NCBI RefSeq assembly: GCF_034190915.1 | Contig: NW_026947484.1 | Span: 209,572,657-209,636,656 of the forward strand | Length of the DNA: 64,000 bases | Direction of reading: 5' to 3' | DNA from: Cavia porcellus | Taxonomy: Eukaryota > Chordata > Mammalia > Rodentia > Caviidae | In this document: piece after piece, positions 35,961 to 47,070 of the stretch | Layout: every line of letters starts with the position of its first letter | Numbering within the stretch: position 1 is the first letter of the stretch | The notes under the pieces: generated by a model | Told to the model about the DNA's origin: nothing | Seen by the model: the letters and a program-made list of their open reading frames with translations, nothing else | Database searches by the model: none | Program-made: the position numbers and the translations under genes

Positions 35961-36635
35961 TATTTCAAGCAACTAATTGTTTTTAAGCAATCAAGTTATA
36001 CAATACATATTATAGTATTGAAAAGAGGACGATGGAAAAGGTAGAGGTTAGGAAGGAACAAAACTGGAAGGTGTGAGAGGTAAACTTGGTGAAGGAGAGG
36101 ATGAGATACTGGGAGAGTATATGAATGTTATAAAGAAAATTAGATGTATTTGAAATATCTAAAGTAACATTTGTTGATCAGTTTTATGGAGGGACTGACT
36201 TTGTGGCTTGTATATATAGATGTAATCATCACTGACTGAACATGCTGAGGTGAAATATTTGGGGCAAGGGCAGATTCAGGGTTGTGAGAACTAAAGCCAG
36301 AATACTTTTGAAACCTTTTTAAAGAAAAAGAATGCAAAAATGCAGATATTCTGCTAACGTGTCACCATTTGCCTTTGGAAAAACAACTGGGCTATATCTG
36401 ACAATGCAATGGGAACTTACTGAATGCGCCAGTTAGATGTGTAGTTTGCATTATAAATAAACAAAATGCTCTCTTGGAATCTTAAAAATGTCAGTATCAT
36501 AAAAGAAAAAGAAATTGTTTCATATTAAGAAAAGTAAGCAGACATGACACCGAATGCAACACATAATGGTGGCTTTCCTTCTCACTTAAAGGTAGGATTA
36601 TGAAAGAGAGTGGTGTCTCTTTTAAGGAAATAAGC
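35961..36635. other. AT-rich unrecognised sequence
   Basis: No repeat or exon recognised. Confidence 0.35.
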
Positions 36636-36639
36636 ACAG

Positions 36640-37566
36640 TGTGGTGAATTAAAAACTTGTGGTCCATTTAAACATGAACTGAACAGAATCAGTGTGGTGC
36701 TGAATGTAGGTGGCCCACCCAAGGAAAGTTGCTAGCATAAAAAGGAGACTTAGAGAGGAAGACCAGCATTGTGGGTTCTCCTGAGTTGCGGCTTCTTTCA
36801 TTACTGTATTAGTGTTCTTCTTCTTGTTTGGTGCTTGGTGCTGTTGGTGCTCCTGTTCCCGTTGGTTCTCCTGGAAGAGTTTGCTGAGCTTTTTTTCTGA
36901 TATGAACTTGGCTGTTCTCATCAGAAGAGGAGCTCCGGACTTTGTTGTTGTTGAGGATGGCTGTAGTTCACTTTAGGGGAGCTCTGGTCCTCACACTGAG
37001 CATTGATTCTTGGCTCCAGAGGGGAAGATGTATTGCTGCTCCATCTCCAGGAGAAATTGGTCCTCTGGCTTCTGATATAAACTCTATTGTTCCATTGTTG
37101 AGGGAGCTTGGGACCTCATTGTCTCTGAAAATGGCTATGGTACTTTTCAGGGGGCTCTGGTTCTTACTTTGACTGTTGTTCCTGGCCAGTCTCACCCTAC
37201 TGGCACAGATTTTTCATCCCACTGGCACAGACTTTCTAGGTTCTACCACTGACCTTGGGGCCTTCCCAGCACAGATCTGTGAAACAGGCTTACATGAGTC
37301 ATTGTCCTGGGCTCTAGACCTCCAGCTGGACTCATGGGAGATATTGTCATGGGCTCTAGATCTTCAACAGAATTCATGCAGATATTTCTAGGTCTTTAGT
37401 GTGTGGATAGATTTCTCACACTTTCTTTGTATTTGACTCCTTAGGTGAGTATTATAAAATAATATTATAGATAGTGTGTCCTATGGCCATACCACCATGA
37501 ACACGCCCAATCTTATCAGATTATGTGTCCTATATGTAATCGTTTTCCCTAAAGCCCCTGACAACA
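36640..37566 (+). mobile_element. Unnamed LTR-like repeat, copy 1
   Basis: It is homologous over its whole length to 57139-57938. Shared blocks include gaggaaagttgctagcataa (as gg-aaagttgctagcataaa), gtgggttctcctgagttg, ttgaggatggctgt, ggctccagaggggaagat, actggcacagactttctagg and cccctgacaaca at the 3' end. It begins TGTG and ends ACA. It carries a 5S rRNA-derived insertion absent from copy 2. No target duplication is visible here. The open frames inside it are not shared with copy 2 and are not coding. Confidence 0.7.
37478..37523 (+). pseudogene. 5S rRNA 5' fragment, tailless retropseudogene
   Basis: The stretch ggccataccaccatgaacac and then gcccaatcttatcagat corresponds to about nucleotides 7-45 of mammalian 5S rRNA, mostly differing by CpG-type transitions. 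The RNA is 3'-truncated and has no A-tail. The direct repeats tgtgtcctat lie at 37475-37484 and 37524-37533. The first repeat overlaps the apparent 5S start, so the true inserted part is 37485-37523. The related repeat copy at 57139-57938 lacks the segment. Confidence 0.8.
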
Positions 37567-37793
37567 ATTTGGAGTTAGTATAAGTCTTAAAGGGGATTAT
37601 GTCTAAAAGTTATCCTCAGTAAATGAACGATTCAGAGTAGAGGAAAATGAAAAGCAAGAAGACGAAGGAAACAAATGTAATGTGACAGGTTAACATTTGG
37701 GCAATTTGACTGGAGGGCATCTAAACATTCACTGTACCATTTTGCACTTCTCTTTAAGTCTAAAATTGTGTCAAAATAATTTTCTTTTTTAAA

Positions 37794-37950
37794 GAGCAAA
37801 GTTTTAGAGGCAGAAAAATCTTGACTTTAATTTCAGTTCTACAAGTTTAGAGCTTTATGGTTTGGTGCAAATTGCTTAATCTCTGTTTTACTCTAGCTAT
37901 GATTTGGAATAACAGCACACTTTATAGACTGTTGTGAGGGTTAACTAAAA
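37794..37950 (+). mobile_element. MIR SINE
   Basis: Plus-strand MIR order: agttttagaggcagaaaaat, gtgcaaattgcttaatctct and agactgttgtgagggttaac. Confidence 0.7.
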
Positions 37951-38034
37951 TGAAAAATATAGTATCTGTATTTTATCTTGCTTCAGAAGTGCTTTTGTCT
38001 CAGTGTTTGGGTCCCTCTAGAATCTTTTGTCTCC

Positions 38035-38150
38035 CCCCACTCCAGATGGGTCTTGCTGTGAGTTTTAGACTTGCCTTGAACTCTTTCTGCCTTAGTCTTC
38101 TGAGTGATGGGCTTATAGGTATGGACACCATACTTGACTTGTATAGGTTG
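38035..38150 (-). mobile_element. B1 SINE, degenerate
   Basis: tgggtcttgctgtgagtttt, tgccttgaactctttctgcc and gatgggcttataggtatgga match a reverse-complement B1. Confidence 0.65.
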
Positions 38151-38224
38151 AAATCTTAACCCACATGGTAAAGGAAGCACCTTCATGAATAAATGCAGTT
38201 CTTCTGATATGTATATTTAGTCTT

Positions 38225-38760
38225 CACCTCATTTCCTGGCATGTAGTTCCTAAAGCCTTTCAAGTCTGGAAGTTTTAAGAATATTCTTGCATGCTAATGA
38301 AATTATTGCTGAGGCTTCCTTGATAGCCTCTGGGAGAGGGCTGGTTGCCAAGGGAACCAGTCACATGATCAAAGGATTAGAATTTTCAGCTCCACGTTTG
38401 GTATCTGCAGAGGGGACAGGGACTGATCATCAATGGCCAGTGATTGAACCAATCACCACCACATAATAAAGCCTTCATAAAAACCCTGCAGACAGGGTTT
38501 GGAGGGTTTTGGGTTGTGGAACTCATTTAGGTATCCAAAGAGGTCACAAAGACTCTGTTCCCTTCCTATAGACTCTGCCCTGTGCACCCATTGTTTGTGT
38601 CTGTCTGTATTCGTTGTAATGCTCTTCACAATAAATAGCATACGCAAGTGACTCAAGGCAGGGTGAGAGCCTGGGAAGCAGCCCATTGGTCAGATGCATA
38701 GGTATGAGCCCAGGCCTTGTAATTAGCATGAAATTAGAGGCAGCTTGTGGACTGAGCCCA
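38225..38760 (+). mobile_element. Ancient LTR (ERVL/MaLR class likely)
   Basis: agggctggttgccaaggga, acatgatcaaaggattagaa, caatggccagtgattgaacc and ataataaagccttcataaaa follow a widespread mammalian LTR with a poly(A) signal region. The family name is uncertain. Confidence 0.55.
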
Positions 38761-38899
38761 TGACCGCTGGAGTCTGTTCTAACTGTAGTTAGTGTCAGAC
38801 TTGATTTATATGTAGGTTACTCACCTGGTGTTGGAGAGTTGGTCAGTGTGGGAAAAATCCACACTTGCTGGCAGAGTGTATTGATGATGAGTAGGAAAA

Positions 38900-39140
38900 A
38901 CATTCCTCTCTGTGCCCTTAGAAAAGAGGCCCCAGGAAACTCTCTCAACACTTCCACATGGAGGTTACGGAGAGCAGTTGGCTGCTTGTGAGGAAGATGT
39001 CACTCACTAGTAGAATTTGCTACTAGTTTTGATTTTAGACTTTCCAACTTCCAGAACTGTGAAGAATTAATTTGTATTGTTTATATAAAGGCAAGTCTGT
39101 GATTTTTTAATAGCAGCCTGGACAAAGACACTAAGGCTCC
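38900..39140 (+). mobile_element. MaLR (MLT1-like) LTR 3' part
   Basis: tttccaacttccagaactgt, gtgaagaattaatttgtatt and aatagcagcctggacaaaga match the typical 3' end of MLT1/MST LTRs. Confidence 0.6.
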
Positions 39141-41230
39141 TAGAGAAAGGTTGCAACAAATGACCATTAATATGATAAATAAACAGTGGTTTCCATTTCA
39201 AATGACTAAGAGGAAAACAATGTCTTTAGGGCACATTAAATTTCAGAATATTAGGAGAAAGAGGCACAAATAGTGAGATTATAAAAAATGGAACAGTATA
39301 AAGTTATTAGGACCTCAAGTTGGCAGAAAATCCCACATGGTTTTCTAGTGGGTTTTTGGAAGACCTTGGCTTGCATAATTAGAGTGATAAATGCCCTAAA
39401 AGAATCCCTAAATATTCTGTGTAGCTGTGCAACAGAAGTACCTGTGTTGAATCTCTGTGGCTTTTGCAGAAAGTCAGAGTGGCCATGTATTGAGGAGCAG
39501 AACACAGAAAGGAACATTTCTTCAGTTCTTGTCTCAATAGATGGACATGAAACTCGCTTCTACTGTCACCAAATTTTTAATGTTTAAATTATCTTTCCTT
39601 AAAAATCATCAATTGAATATTAAGGCCATATTCTATCTTCTTTTATACTTCTGTAGTCTTTATAGACGTTAAATAAAGATTGATCAGAAAAATTTGTCAA
39701 TGAGTAATGCAATAAGTGAATGAAGAAATGAGTTATTTTAATGTAAAATATATATTGTTATTTTTATTGCATTTCAACTACAAGTCTTTATGGACATACT
39801 TGCTTTCAATTTTAAATAGGAGAAATTATACATATGTCTCAATTTTATAAACAGGTAACCTGAAGGAGGTGTCCAACAAAGCTATTATAATTTTTTTTTG
39901 CTTATTTTCAAAGAGCATTGATTCTGTATTAAGAACAAGGTAATAAAATTATAGGTGATTTCTAAAAAGGAATTAATATCCATCTATATAATGCCAATTC
40001 TTTCCCCTTTTCTGCCTGACTTCAAAATTAATTTGATTACAGAACTATCCTATAGGGGTAATCAAGAGTGACTTTGTTTATTAAATACAGTAAAGGTATA
40101 AATAAATAGAATTACAATGGCTCCTACCTAGAAATTGTACTTACAGACCCACAGGATATTGACTCAGTAGTGCTCTACTAGCTTGCTGTTCACATGCAGT
40201 TTCTGAGAATAATGATCTGGAGTGTATACCCAGTGTTCTAATTAAAACCCACCACCATTCATCTATCTAATTGCAACAGTGCCCTCCAGGACGCTTCTAC
40301 TCCAAATGTACCATTCTTCTTTTGCCTGAGCAAGTGACTTTAAACTCTCGTGGCTTCTGGCCAAGATCTGAAGTGAAAAATTTACTGACTGCAATATTCC
40401 ACTAGAAATAGTGTTACAGGATGAAAAATCAAGAGGACAAGCAAAGATGTGAGATTTTCCAGCACATTTCTGGAGGTGTATAGCTTATAAAGTTTGGGCA
40501 ATCACTGTCATAACATCTATTTTTTCCACATATTAATAAAATCCATCTGTTAATAAGTAGAGACTTTCTAAAGCACACTATGAAGAAGCTTTAAAGAGGC
40601 AGGCAGTCATGGGGGTGTTTTGTTTTCTTTTCAATACTGATGACTCAGAAACTTCTTTTAAGAATGGTCAGAACTAGCAACTCAGTTGACTCAAAGACAA
40701 ATTTATCCCACAATAGAAATATCCAGTTCTAGAATTAAATCTCCGTATGACAACCTATAGATAATTAGGACACAGCACTATTTTCGGTTAACATAGAGAG
40801 TCAGCCTGACATATCTGCAGGTTCCAGATTCATGAATACAACCAACTGCTGATGGAAAGTATTTGGGAAAAAATCAATTTTGTCTGTTTTGAAGATGTAT
40901 AGTTTTTTTCTTTGTCCTTGTTATATGAACAATACACTACAACAACTAGCGTTTATATAGCATTTATATTGTAACAGTATAAACAATCCAGATAATTTAA
41001 AGCATATGGGAGGAATGTATATAGGCTATGCACAGATACTGTAGCATTTTAAATAAAGGACCTAAGTCCCCTAGACTTTGTTATCCATGGAGGCCCTGGA
41101 ACCAGTCCCTAAGAGATACTTAGGAACAACTTTATTAGTTTTATTTAGATAATATTTATGGGGATGTTTAAAAAAAGGTAAAAAGTACTTTTTTACTTTA
41201 AAGTAAGACACTATTACTGTTCATAAGCCT
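39141..41230. other. AT-rich unique sequence
   Basis: About 2 kb without a recognised exon, RNA gene or repeat family. Confidence 0.35.
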
Positions 41231-41239
41231 CATGAAGTT

Positions 41240-41425
41240 AGTATTTATTTATTTATTAACCATACTCCAAAGACTGTTCTAAGAGTTACATGTAAAAACT
41301 ACCATAAGGCATAGGTGCTATTTTTATCTCTATTTTAAAATATATGACTGAGGCACAGAGACCTGAAATACTTAAATTACTTAAGTACCTAAGGTCAGTG
41401 TTATGATCTATATCTGGATGGCCCC
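41240..41425 (-). mobile_element. MIR SINE
   Basis: gactgttctaagagttacat, tatttttatctctattttaa, ctgaggcacagagacctgaa and taagtacctaaggtcagtg give the reverse-complement MIR in order. Confidence 0.75.
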
Positions 41426-41449
41426 CAAGCCACATGTGCCCACAGGGGT

Positions 41450-41765
41450 TTTGGTAGTTGTGGATCATGGGTGTGATACTGGCTTAAGGGAGTGATGACC
41501 GGATCAGTCTGCTGGTTTAGCATGGTTCTGAGTGTGGATAATGGGAAACCTCATCCTGAGTGTGGGAATCTAAAGTAAAGACGGCTTGCTGCATCCTGCT
41601 TGCCGCACCATGGGCTGTTTCTCCTCTGCCATGCCCCTCTGGCATGCTGCTCTGCCTTGGAGCCAGCCAACACGGGACTAAAACTTCTGCAAACTGTGAG
41701 ACAAAATAAACCTTCCCTCTTTTACTTTTGGACATTAGGTATTTTGTTCTAACAAAAAGGAAAAT
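41450..41765 (+). mobile_element. MaLR-like LTR
   Basis: The 3' part is diagnostic: ttggagccagccaacacggg, aaacttctgcaaactgtgag, acaaaataaaccttccctct (poly(A) signal) and attaggtattttgttctaac. It is related in layout to the copies at 35532, 44171 and 53552. It could be the 5' LTR of the MaLR internal region that ends at 44170, but its sequence differs from the 3' LTR enough that this is uncertain. Confidence 0.65.
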
Positions 41766-41774
41766 ATATAACGA

Positions 41775-41935
41775 CAGTCAGGCGTAGTGGCAGGTACCTT
41801 TAATCCTTGTATTGAGGAAGCTGAAGCAGAGGATTATCAGTTTGAGGTCAGCCTGGAATATAGTGAGTTCAAGACCAGCCCAGATTACATAGTGAGAATT
41901 TGTTTCAAGACACTTTGTTTTGTTAAGTATTCTAC
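41775..41935 (+). mobile_element. B1 SINE with internal duplication
   Basis: gtcaggcgtagtggcaggta, tttgaggtcagcctggaata, caagaccagcccagattaca and gagaatttgtttcaagaca. Confidence 0.85.
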
Positions 41936-42845
41936 TATCCATTTAAATATCTGAATTAAACACTATTTTAAAAAATGAAAACACATAGTCACATTCCCAT
42001 TTTTATCTCACAGGGTAAAGTACAAGTCATAAACTAAATAAGTAATACATTACATCAAGCCGCAGTATTTTTAATATGTCTTAAGTAGTGGCACAAATCA
42101 TTGAAAAAGCCACCCCCACACTTACATAATTGGACTGCAGAATGTTTCATAACTTGTAAAATATTCGTTTGCTCAAAACTTTGCCTCACACCAATCAATC
42201 CAAACACTTCATTCCATTTCTTAATACCCTCTTCCTAATGACCTCTAAGTCTAATTCATAAATAACGAAAATCATGCATTTATTTCTACTACTGAAACTC
42301 CACTTTAGATTTTTTTGGTAGTGTTTTTCTCTTTTTTTTCTTGCTGAAATAAGTCAATACACCTTAGTTTAATTATATCATAACATTATTTATGGAGGTT
42401 GCTTTGCGCTATTTGGAACCTCGGTTGAGTTCAGCTGGGAGCCCTCCTTTGGTTAGCTGATGCATTTATCTTTCAAGGCCATTTTTACCTGTTCAGCTCA
42501 AGGTTATGGCATCATAATATAGAAAAGAGCCAGATATTCAGTCTGAACTGGTTTTGCTGATGCTCCAGAGTAGTGAATTTATTTTATTCTGAGAAAGTTA
42601 GATTTCATCTTTTGTAGTTTTATTATTTGAAACAGACTTGTCTTTGTAGTAGGCAGGCTGTAAATTGGCTCCAGTGATTTCTACTTGGTAGTTTTTTCTG
42701 TTCTTGTGCAGTCATATTCCAGTGATGAGGATGGATATGGTGACCTGATTCTAATTTTCAGAATTCATCAAAACTGACAGCATATGACGCAAAACCTGAA
42801 TGAGAACCACCTGGATTTCCAAGTTACAAGAATTGTGAAGTAATA
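41936..42845. other. Unrecognised sequence, possibly MaLR internal
   Basis: Lies between a MaLR LTR and recognisable MaLR internal sequence. I see no specific motif to assign it. Confidence 0.3.
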
Positions 42846-42849
42846 TTTC

Positions 42850-44170
42850 CATTTAGGGCAGTGATTTGGAGGGTAACCTATTATACACTAACAGATGACT
42901 GATGTGGTTCAGAAAGTGGAGCACTACCATGGAGAAACCTAAATCCTGGGGGTGGTTTAGAGGTTTAGGGCGTGTTAAAAAGATTAACTTAATGGAGTAG
43001 AAATATAGACTTTTAAGACAGCAGTCCTGAGACTTCAAAACAAAGCGAGGAATTATTAGAGACAAGAGGTAGTGGTATCAGAGGCTTCTGATCGTATTAC
43101 ATAGGAGGCATGGCAGAGCTACTGCCTGTAGCTGCGTGGAAAGGAGAGCATGTGCCTTTGGAACTGGCCAGTCTTGCTAAGGAGACTTCTGGGCAAATTG
43201 TTGAAGGTGTCTGGCTTCTTACAATGGTAAAGCAAAGCGGTGAACTGAGAAAAAGAAGGTCAGACAAGGGACCAGCCTGCCTGCATTTTGAGAGTCAACC
43301 TATTCCACATAGCAGGAGAGATTAAAATTAAGAAATATATTCTGCAAAAAAAATTAAACCTAGACAGCAAGGATAACATGACTTGTGAATGAAGCCAGGG
43401 TTACGACTCTAATCTTTTCTTAGAAACTCAGATTTCAGATTGGAATGTCCTACAATATTATTCACTCATACAAAAGACCACAAAGATGAAATATGCTTTG
43501 GGGATTCTCTCAATTACCAAAAAAAAGTCTGGAAGGGATTTCTGAGTGATACTTTTTTTTTTTTTTTCTGATGGAATGAACCTCAGTGTTATAAATAGGA
43601 TATTCACAAAACTTTTAAATTAATTATTCAAAGAGGTATAGCCAGTTTAGATAGAAATGGACATAGTGCTAATTAAAAGAATTAGTCTCCAAATTAAATA
43701 AGGAAGTAGACAAAAAATTAAAAAAAAAATCAAAACAAAACAAAACTCGAACATGCTGTCTTTCATGAAAAGAGGGATCAAGAGCCAAGAATGAAAGTGA
43801 AATCCTCAAGAATCCCAACATTTGATTGGCCACAGGGCAGAGCTGCTATGTATGGACCAATTACTGTTTTATGCCTCTCCGACCCAAAGTATTATTTCCA
43901 ACAATTGTCTTTATCCTGTCCTACCATTATATGTTGGATATGAGAGGCCACATAAAACTTTTCTGCTTAGTCTCATGGGTTGAGAGATCTACCTGAACTA
44001 GACCTGATGGAGGTGATGAATTCTAGACTTTCAACTGTTAGTGTCATGGCTTAAAGCCTTTGGGAACTTTGGAAGAAAGGGGCCTGTTTTTCCTATGAGA
44101 AGGATGTGAATCCCAGAGGCCAGAGACAGATTAGATTCCTTCTGAGTCCAGATAACCAAAAATGGGGTGG
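42850..44170 (+). mobile_element. MaLR internal region (non-coding retroelement)
   Basis: Segments such as acaatggtaaagcaaagcgg, gtgaactgagaaaaagaagg, tattccacatagcaggagag, atcctgtcctaccattatat, gttggatatgagaggccaca and actttcaactgttagtgtca follow the layout of ERVL-MaLR internal sequence, which in mammals encodes no functional proteins. It leads directly into the LTR at 44171, as expected for a 3' LTR. Confidence 0.6.
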
Positions 44171-44489
44171 TGTAAGGGTTAAGCATTGTGGCAACTTGAG
44201 AAATTTAGAAGTTTAAGGGGAGCCAGGGTTCTTACTTTGTAAACATCCTGATCCTGTGAAACCCTTCTGAGGGCTACACCTACCCAGGTGGGGGGTAGCG
44301 TACAATGTAAGTGGGGGGGGGGGCTTACTCTTCCCCCTTTGCTCTTTGTTGTTTTTACCCTTCACCATGCCACCCTGTGTTGGAGCCAGCTGATTATGGA
44401 CTGAAATCTGTATAAACTGTAAGTTAAATAAATTTTTCCTTCTTAATTTTAAGTATTTTGTCTCAGCAATGAGAAAAGTAACCCAGGCA
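44171..44489 (+). mobile_element. MaLR LTR (3' LTR of the preceding internal region)
   Basis: Starts tgtaagggttaagcattgtg and ends aaagtaacccaggca. It contains gctgattatggactgaaatc, a poly(A) signal region (aagttaaataaatttttcct) and attttgtctcagcaatgaga. A G-run of about 12 (44312-44323) lies inside it. It aligns with the LTR at 53552-53904. Confidence 0.7.
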
Positions 44490-44654
44490 CATTTTCTCTT
44501 TCAAGAACTCTCCCACTTCCTTGCTTGAACAATTCTGGCTGCTGTACTATAAAGTTACAATGTGGAGGGGGTCATGTGGCAAGAAACTGGTGTGTGATGT
44601 GTTGGTATATAGTAAAAGATAATTAAAAAAGAAGAACGGGGGTGGGGGAGTGGA

Positions 44655-44815
44655 GGAGCCAGGCATGATAATACATGCCTGTAACCCCAGCGCTCAGGAG
44701 GCTGAGACAGGAGGATCCTTTCAAGTTCGAGACCAGCCTGGTCTATCTACAAAAGTGAGCCCAAAGCCAGTTTGAACTCACAGTAAAACCCTGTCCCCTA
44801 AAGAAAAATAAAAGA
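44655..44815 (+). mobile_element. B1 SINE
   Basis: gagccaggcatgataataca, ctgtaaccccagcgctcagg, ctgagacaggaggatccttt and gttcgagaccagcctggtct, then taaaaccctgtcccct. Confidence 0.92.
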
Positions 44816-44869
44816 TAATTACTAAATGTTATTAATAAATAATTATTAAAATTATCCAATAAGTTGAGT

Positions 44870-45290
44870 TCTTCATCTGTGATAGTTGACTAAGAAACAC
44901 CCAACTAAATTGGATCAGCACAGTCCTGGGTGTGGCTGAGGACATTTACTGAGAACAGGAGACCCACCCTAGGCTAATTGTCATCTGAATGGAACAGAAG
45001 TGAAGTCAAGAAGGCTTCTTTCTGCTTCTCAGGAGCTTCAGCTACAGTCTCCACTTTCACTTTGGACACCATCTTCTGGCTTCCAGTGCAGACGACCCTC
45101 TGGCCTCCTGATATGAACTTACATGGGACACACAGTGAGCTCTAGACCTGCGACTAGATCCTCTGGACCTCCAGTGTCCTTTTACACTCTGCCATACCTG
45201 ACTCTGTGGGTGGCCACTGTAAGCCAATCTTATAAATTCTTATGTTTGTATATCTTGCATTAAATTGTTTCTCTAGTAAGCACTGGCATC
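44870..45290. mobile_element. LTR-like medium-reiteration repeat, family unknown
   Basis: gactaagaaacacccaacta, gttcagctacagtctccact in variant form, and a tail cttgcattaaattgtttctc resemble LTR or MER-type elements. It shares short phrases with the 36640 repeat (ggcctcctgatatgaactt against ggcttctgatataaact), but I do not see full-length homology. Confidence 0.4.
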
Positions 45291-45539
45291 ATCATTCTCT
45301 TTGACTGCCATGGAGAATTTTGTTCTGTATATAAAAAAGAGCATATAATGGATAATATGTAACTAACCTGTGTTCAGTACCATTCCTAAAGGCTGCTAAT
45401 ATAAGGTGTTACTAACCCTGTGTCTCAGTGTACAAACTTTGTCTCATTTTGTCACTCAAAAATTTACAAAGTTATGCATTCTTTCTATATCTTGTTTTTG
45501 TTGACTTCTGAGAATTGTTCTTTGCTTAGAAATTTCTTG

Positions 45540-45735
45540 ACAGCTGGGCATGGCTATACACACCTGTTATCCCAGTGCTCTGGCAGGCTGTGGAGGAGAA
45601 ACAAAAAAGCAAGACCAGCCTGGGCAATTTAGCAAAACTCTGTCTCAAAATTTTAAAAATTATAAGGGCCCAGGGATGTAGCTCAGAGTGAAGATGCTGG
45701 GTTCAGTCCCCCAGTACCACCACCAAAACAAAACA
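45540..45735 (+). mobile_element. Dimeric B1-ID SINE (B1-dID-like)
   Basis: A B1 unit (agctgggcatggctatacac to agcaaaactctgtctcaaaa) is joined by a short A-rich linker to an ID unit (gggcccagggatgtagctca to ccccagtaccaccacc), followed by an A-rich tail. The B1-then-ID order in one insertion is that of B1-dID-type dimers. The orientation is the reverse of the copy at 12105. Confidence 0.8.
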
Positions 45736-46009
45736 AAACAAACAAGAAGACTTAAAACTTTTGGAAAATCTCTATTTATCTATGTTCCATAATTAATCAT
45801 TATCTAAAGGCAAAAATTCACATTTAGAATATGATCTCTGAAGTTAAAAAGGGAAAGTTCATTGCCCTTCTTAAATCCTGACAACATTTTAGGTTGAAGA
45901 GAGTTCATATACAACTGACAGTAGACATGTCCTTGGGATTGTCCACTGGATTAAGATGCTCTGGAAACAGCTAGGCTTTCTAATCTCAGGTAGACTTTTT
46001 TTTATCAAA

Positions 46010-46395
46010 ATTGTCAGTAGGCATTATTTGGATAAAAAGTGCCCCCCAAAGACCTCATCCTGCCATAGGCAGAGCTTTTAGAAGGTGACTGGATGCCGAG
46101 GGTGCTAAGGCTGGTTTGCTCTTAGGAAGGAGATGGGGTCTGTTTGGAAGCAACTCACAGTGACCTGGAAGTGTGCATCTCCTCCCCAGCTCACCTCTTC
46201 TCTCTTTGCTTCCTGACACTGCTCTGTGAGCCACTTTCCTCCAGCCCAGGCCCTTCTGTCCTGCTGCTTTTCCTGGATCAGGCATGCAAGAACTGAGACT
46301 TTTGAAACTGAGCCAAAATAAACTTCTAAATTGTAGGCATGGAGAATTGTCTCCCAGCAGCAAAGTCAGTGACCAAAACAACAGACGGAGGACAC
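46010..46395 (+). mobile_element. MaLR-like LTR, diverged
   Basis: agtgccccccaaagacctca at the 5' end, and aactgagacttttgaaactg, agccaaaataaacttctaaa at the 3' end, have the layout of a MaLR LTR. The minus-strand 108-codon frame here is incidental. Confidence 0.5.
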
Positions 46396-46599
46396 TGTAG
46401 ACACCCTAATGCCATCAAACAAATCATCTACTGTAAAAGTAGGCACTCAAAAACAGGAAACCTACATATTATAGGCATATCACTGCTTGATCATTTAACC
46501 AAGGTTGCTTAGAAAGGTATTTGCTCTTTTGATATCTGTCCTCCTATCCCCATAAAAAACAAAGAGGAATATAATCCCTATTCTTCTGGTAATGTCAGG

Positions 46600-46775
46600 T
46601 GGTATTTGTTTGCTTGTTTGTTTGTTTTGTTTTTGAGACAGGATCTTGCTGTGTAGTTCAGGCTCACCATGAACTCACTATGCAGCTCAGACTGCCTTTG
46701 GCAGTGATCACCTTATCTCAGCCTCCCAAGTGCTGGGATTACAGGCATGCACCATCAGGCCTGGATATCAGGAGT
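46600..46775 (-). mobile_element. B1 SINE
   Basis: A gtttgtttgtttt tail, then ttgagacaggatcttgctgt, gtgtagttcaggctcaccat, cagcctcccaagtgctggga and ttacaggcatgcaccatcag. Confidence 0.93.
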
Positions 46776-46784
46776 TTTTAAATG

Positions 46785-47070
46785 GAAAGTTGCTAAGACT
46801 CTACCTCAGATCGCTCACCATGGCAAAGAGAAATTGGCCACAATTTTATATCAGCATGCAGGCTGAGGAATTGCAGAAATTTATGAAGGATATTTCTAGT
46901 GTATGCTCTGTCTGCCAACAAAATCATACTGGCAGAAATATGAAGATGGAGCATGAGTGAGATCCAGGGTTCAGAACTCATCTCACGGCCTCCACAGGGA
47001 CTTTGCAGTCCACATAGAATTGGTCAGCTGAACAGAGGTTTTTTAGTCTTCCTATATTTCTTTTCAATGC
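46785..47070 (+). pseudogene. Endogenous retrovirus pol remnant (integrase N-terminal region)
   Basis: The conceptual plus-strand translation, read across at least one frameshift and in-frame stops, shows the layout of a retroviral integrase zinc-binding domain. There is a His-His-Gly-Lys cluster near 46810-46830, then a CSVCQQN segment giving the Cys-x2-Cys pair near 46905-46925. A degenerate stretch near 46985-47040 sits where the start of the catalytic core would be. Integrase joins viral DNA to host DNA. Here the gene is decayed and cannot be functional. The family is probably class I (gamma-like), but that is uncertain. No LTR can be tied to it. Confidence 0.5.

Noticed and set aside
41450..44489. 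A complete MaLR provirus with matched LTRs
   Set aside because: The 41450 and 44171 LTRs share layout but differ too much by eye to be called a pair. I kept them as separate features.
46055..46381. 108-codon minus-strand frame
   Set aside because: It falls inside a diverged MaLR-like LTR, antisense to it. No independent coding evidence.
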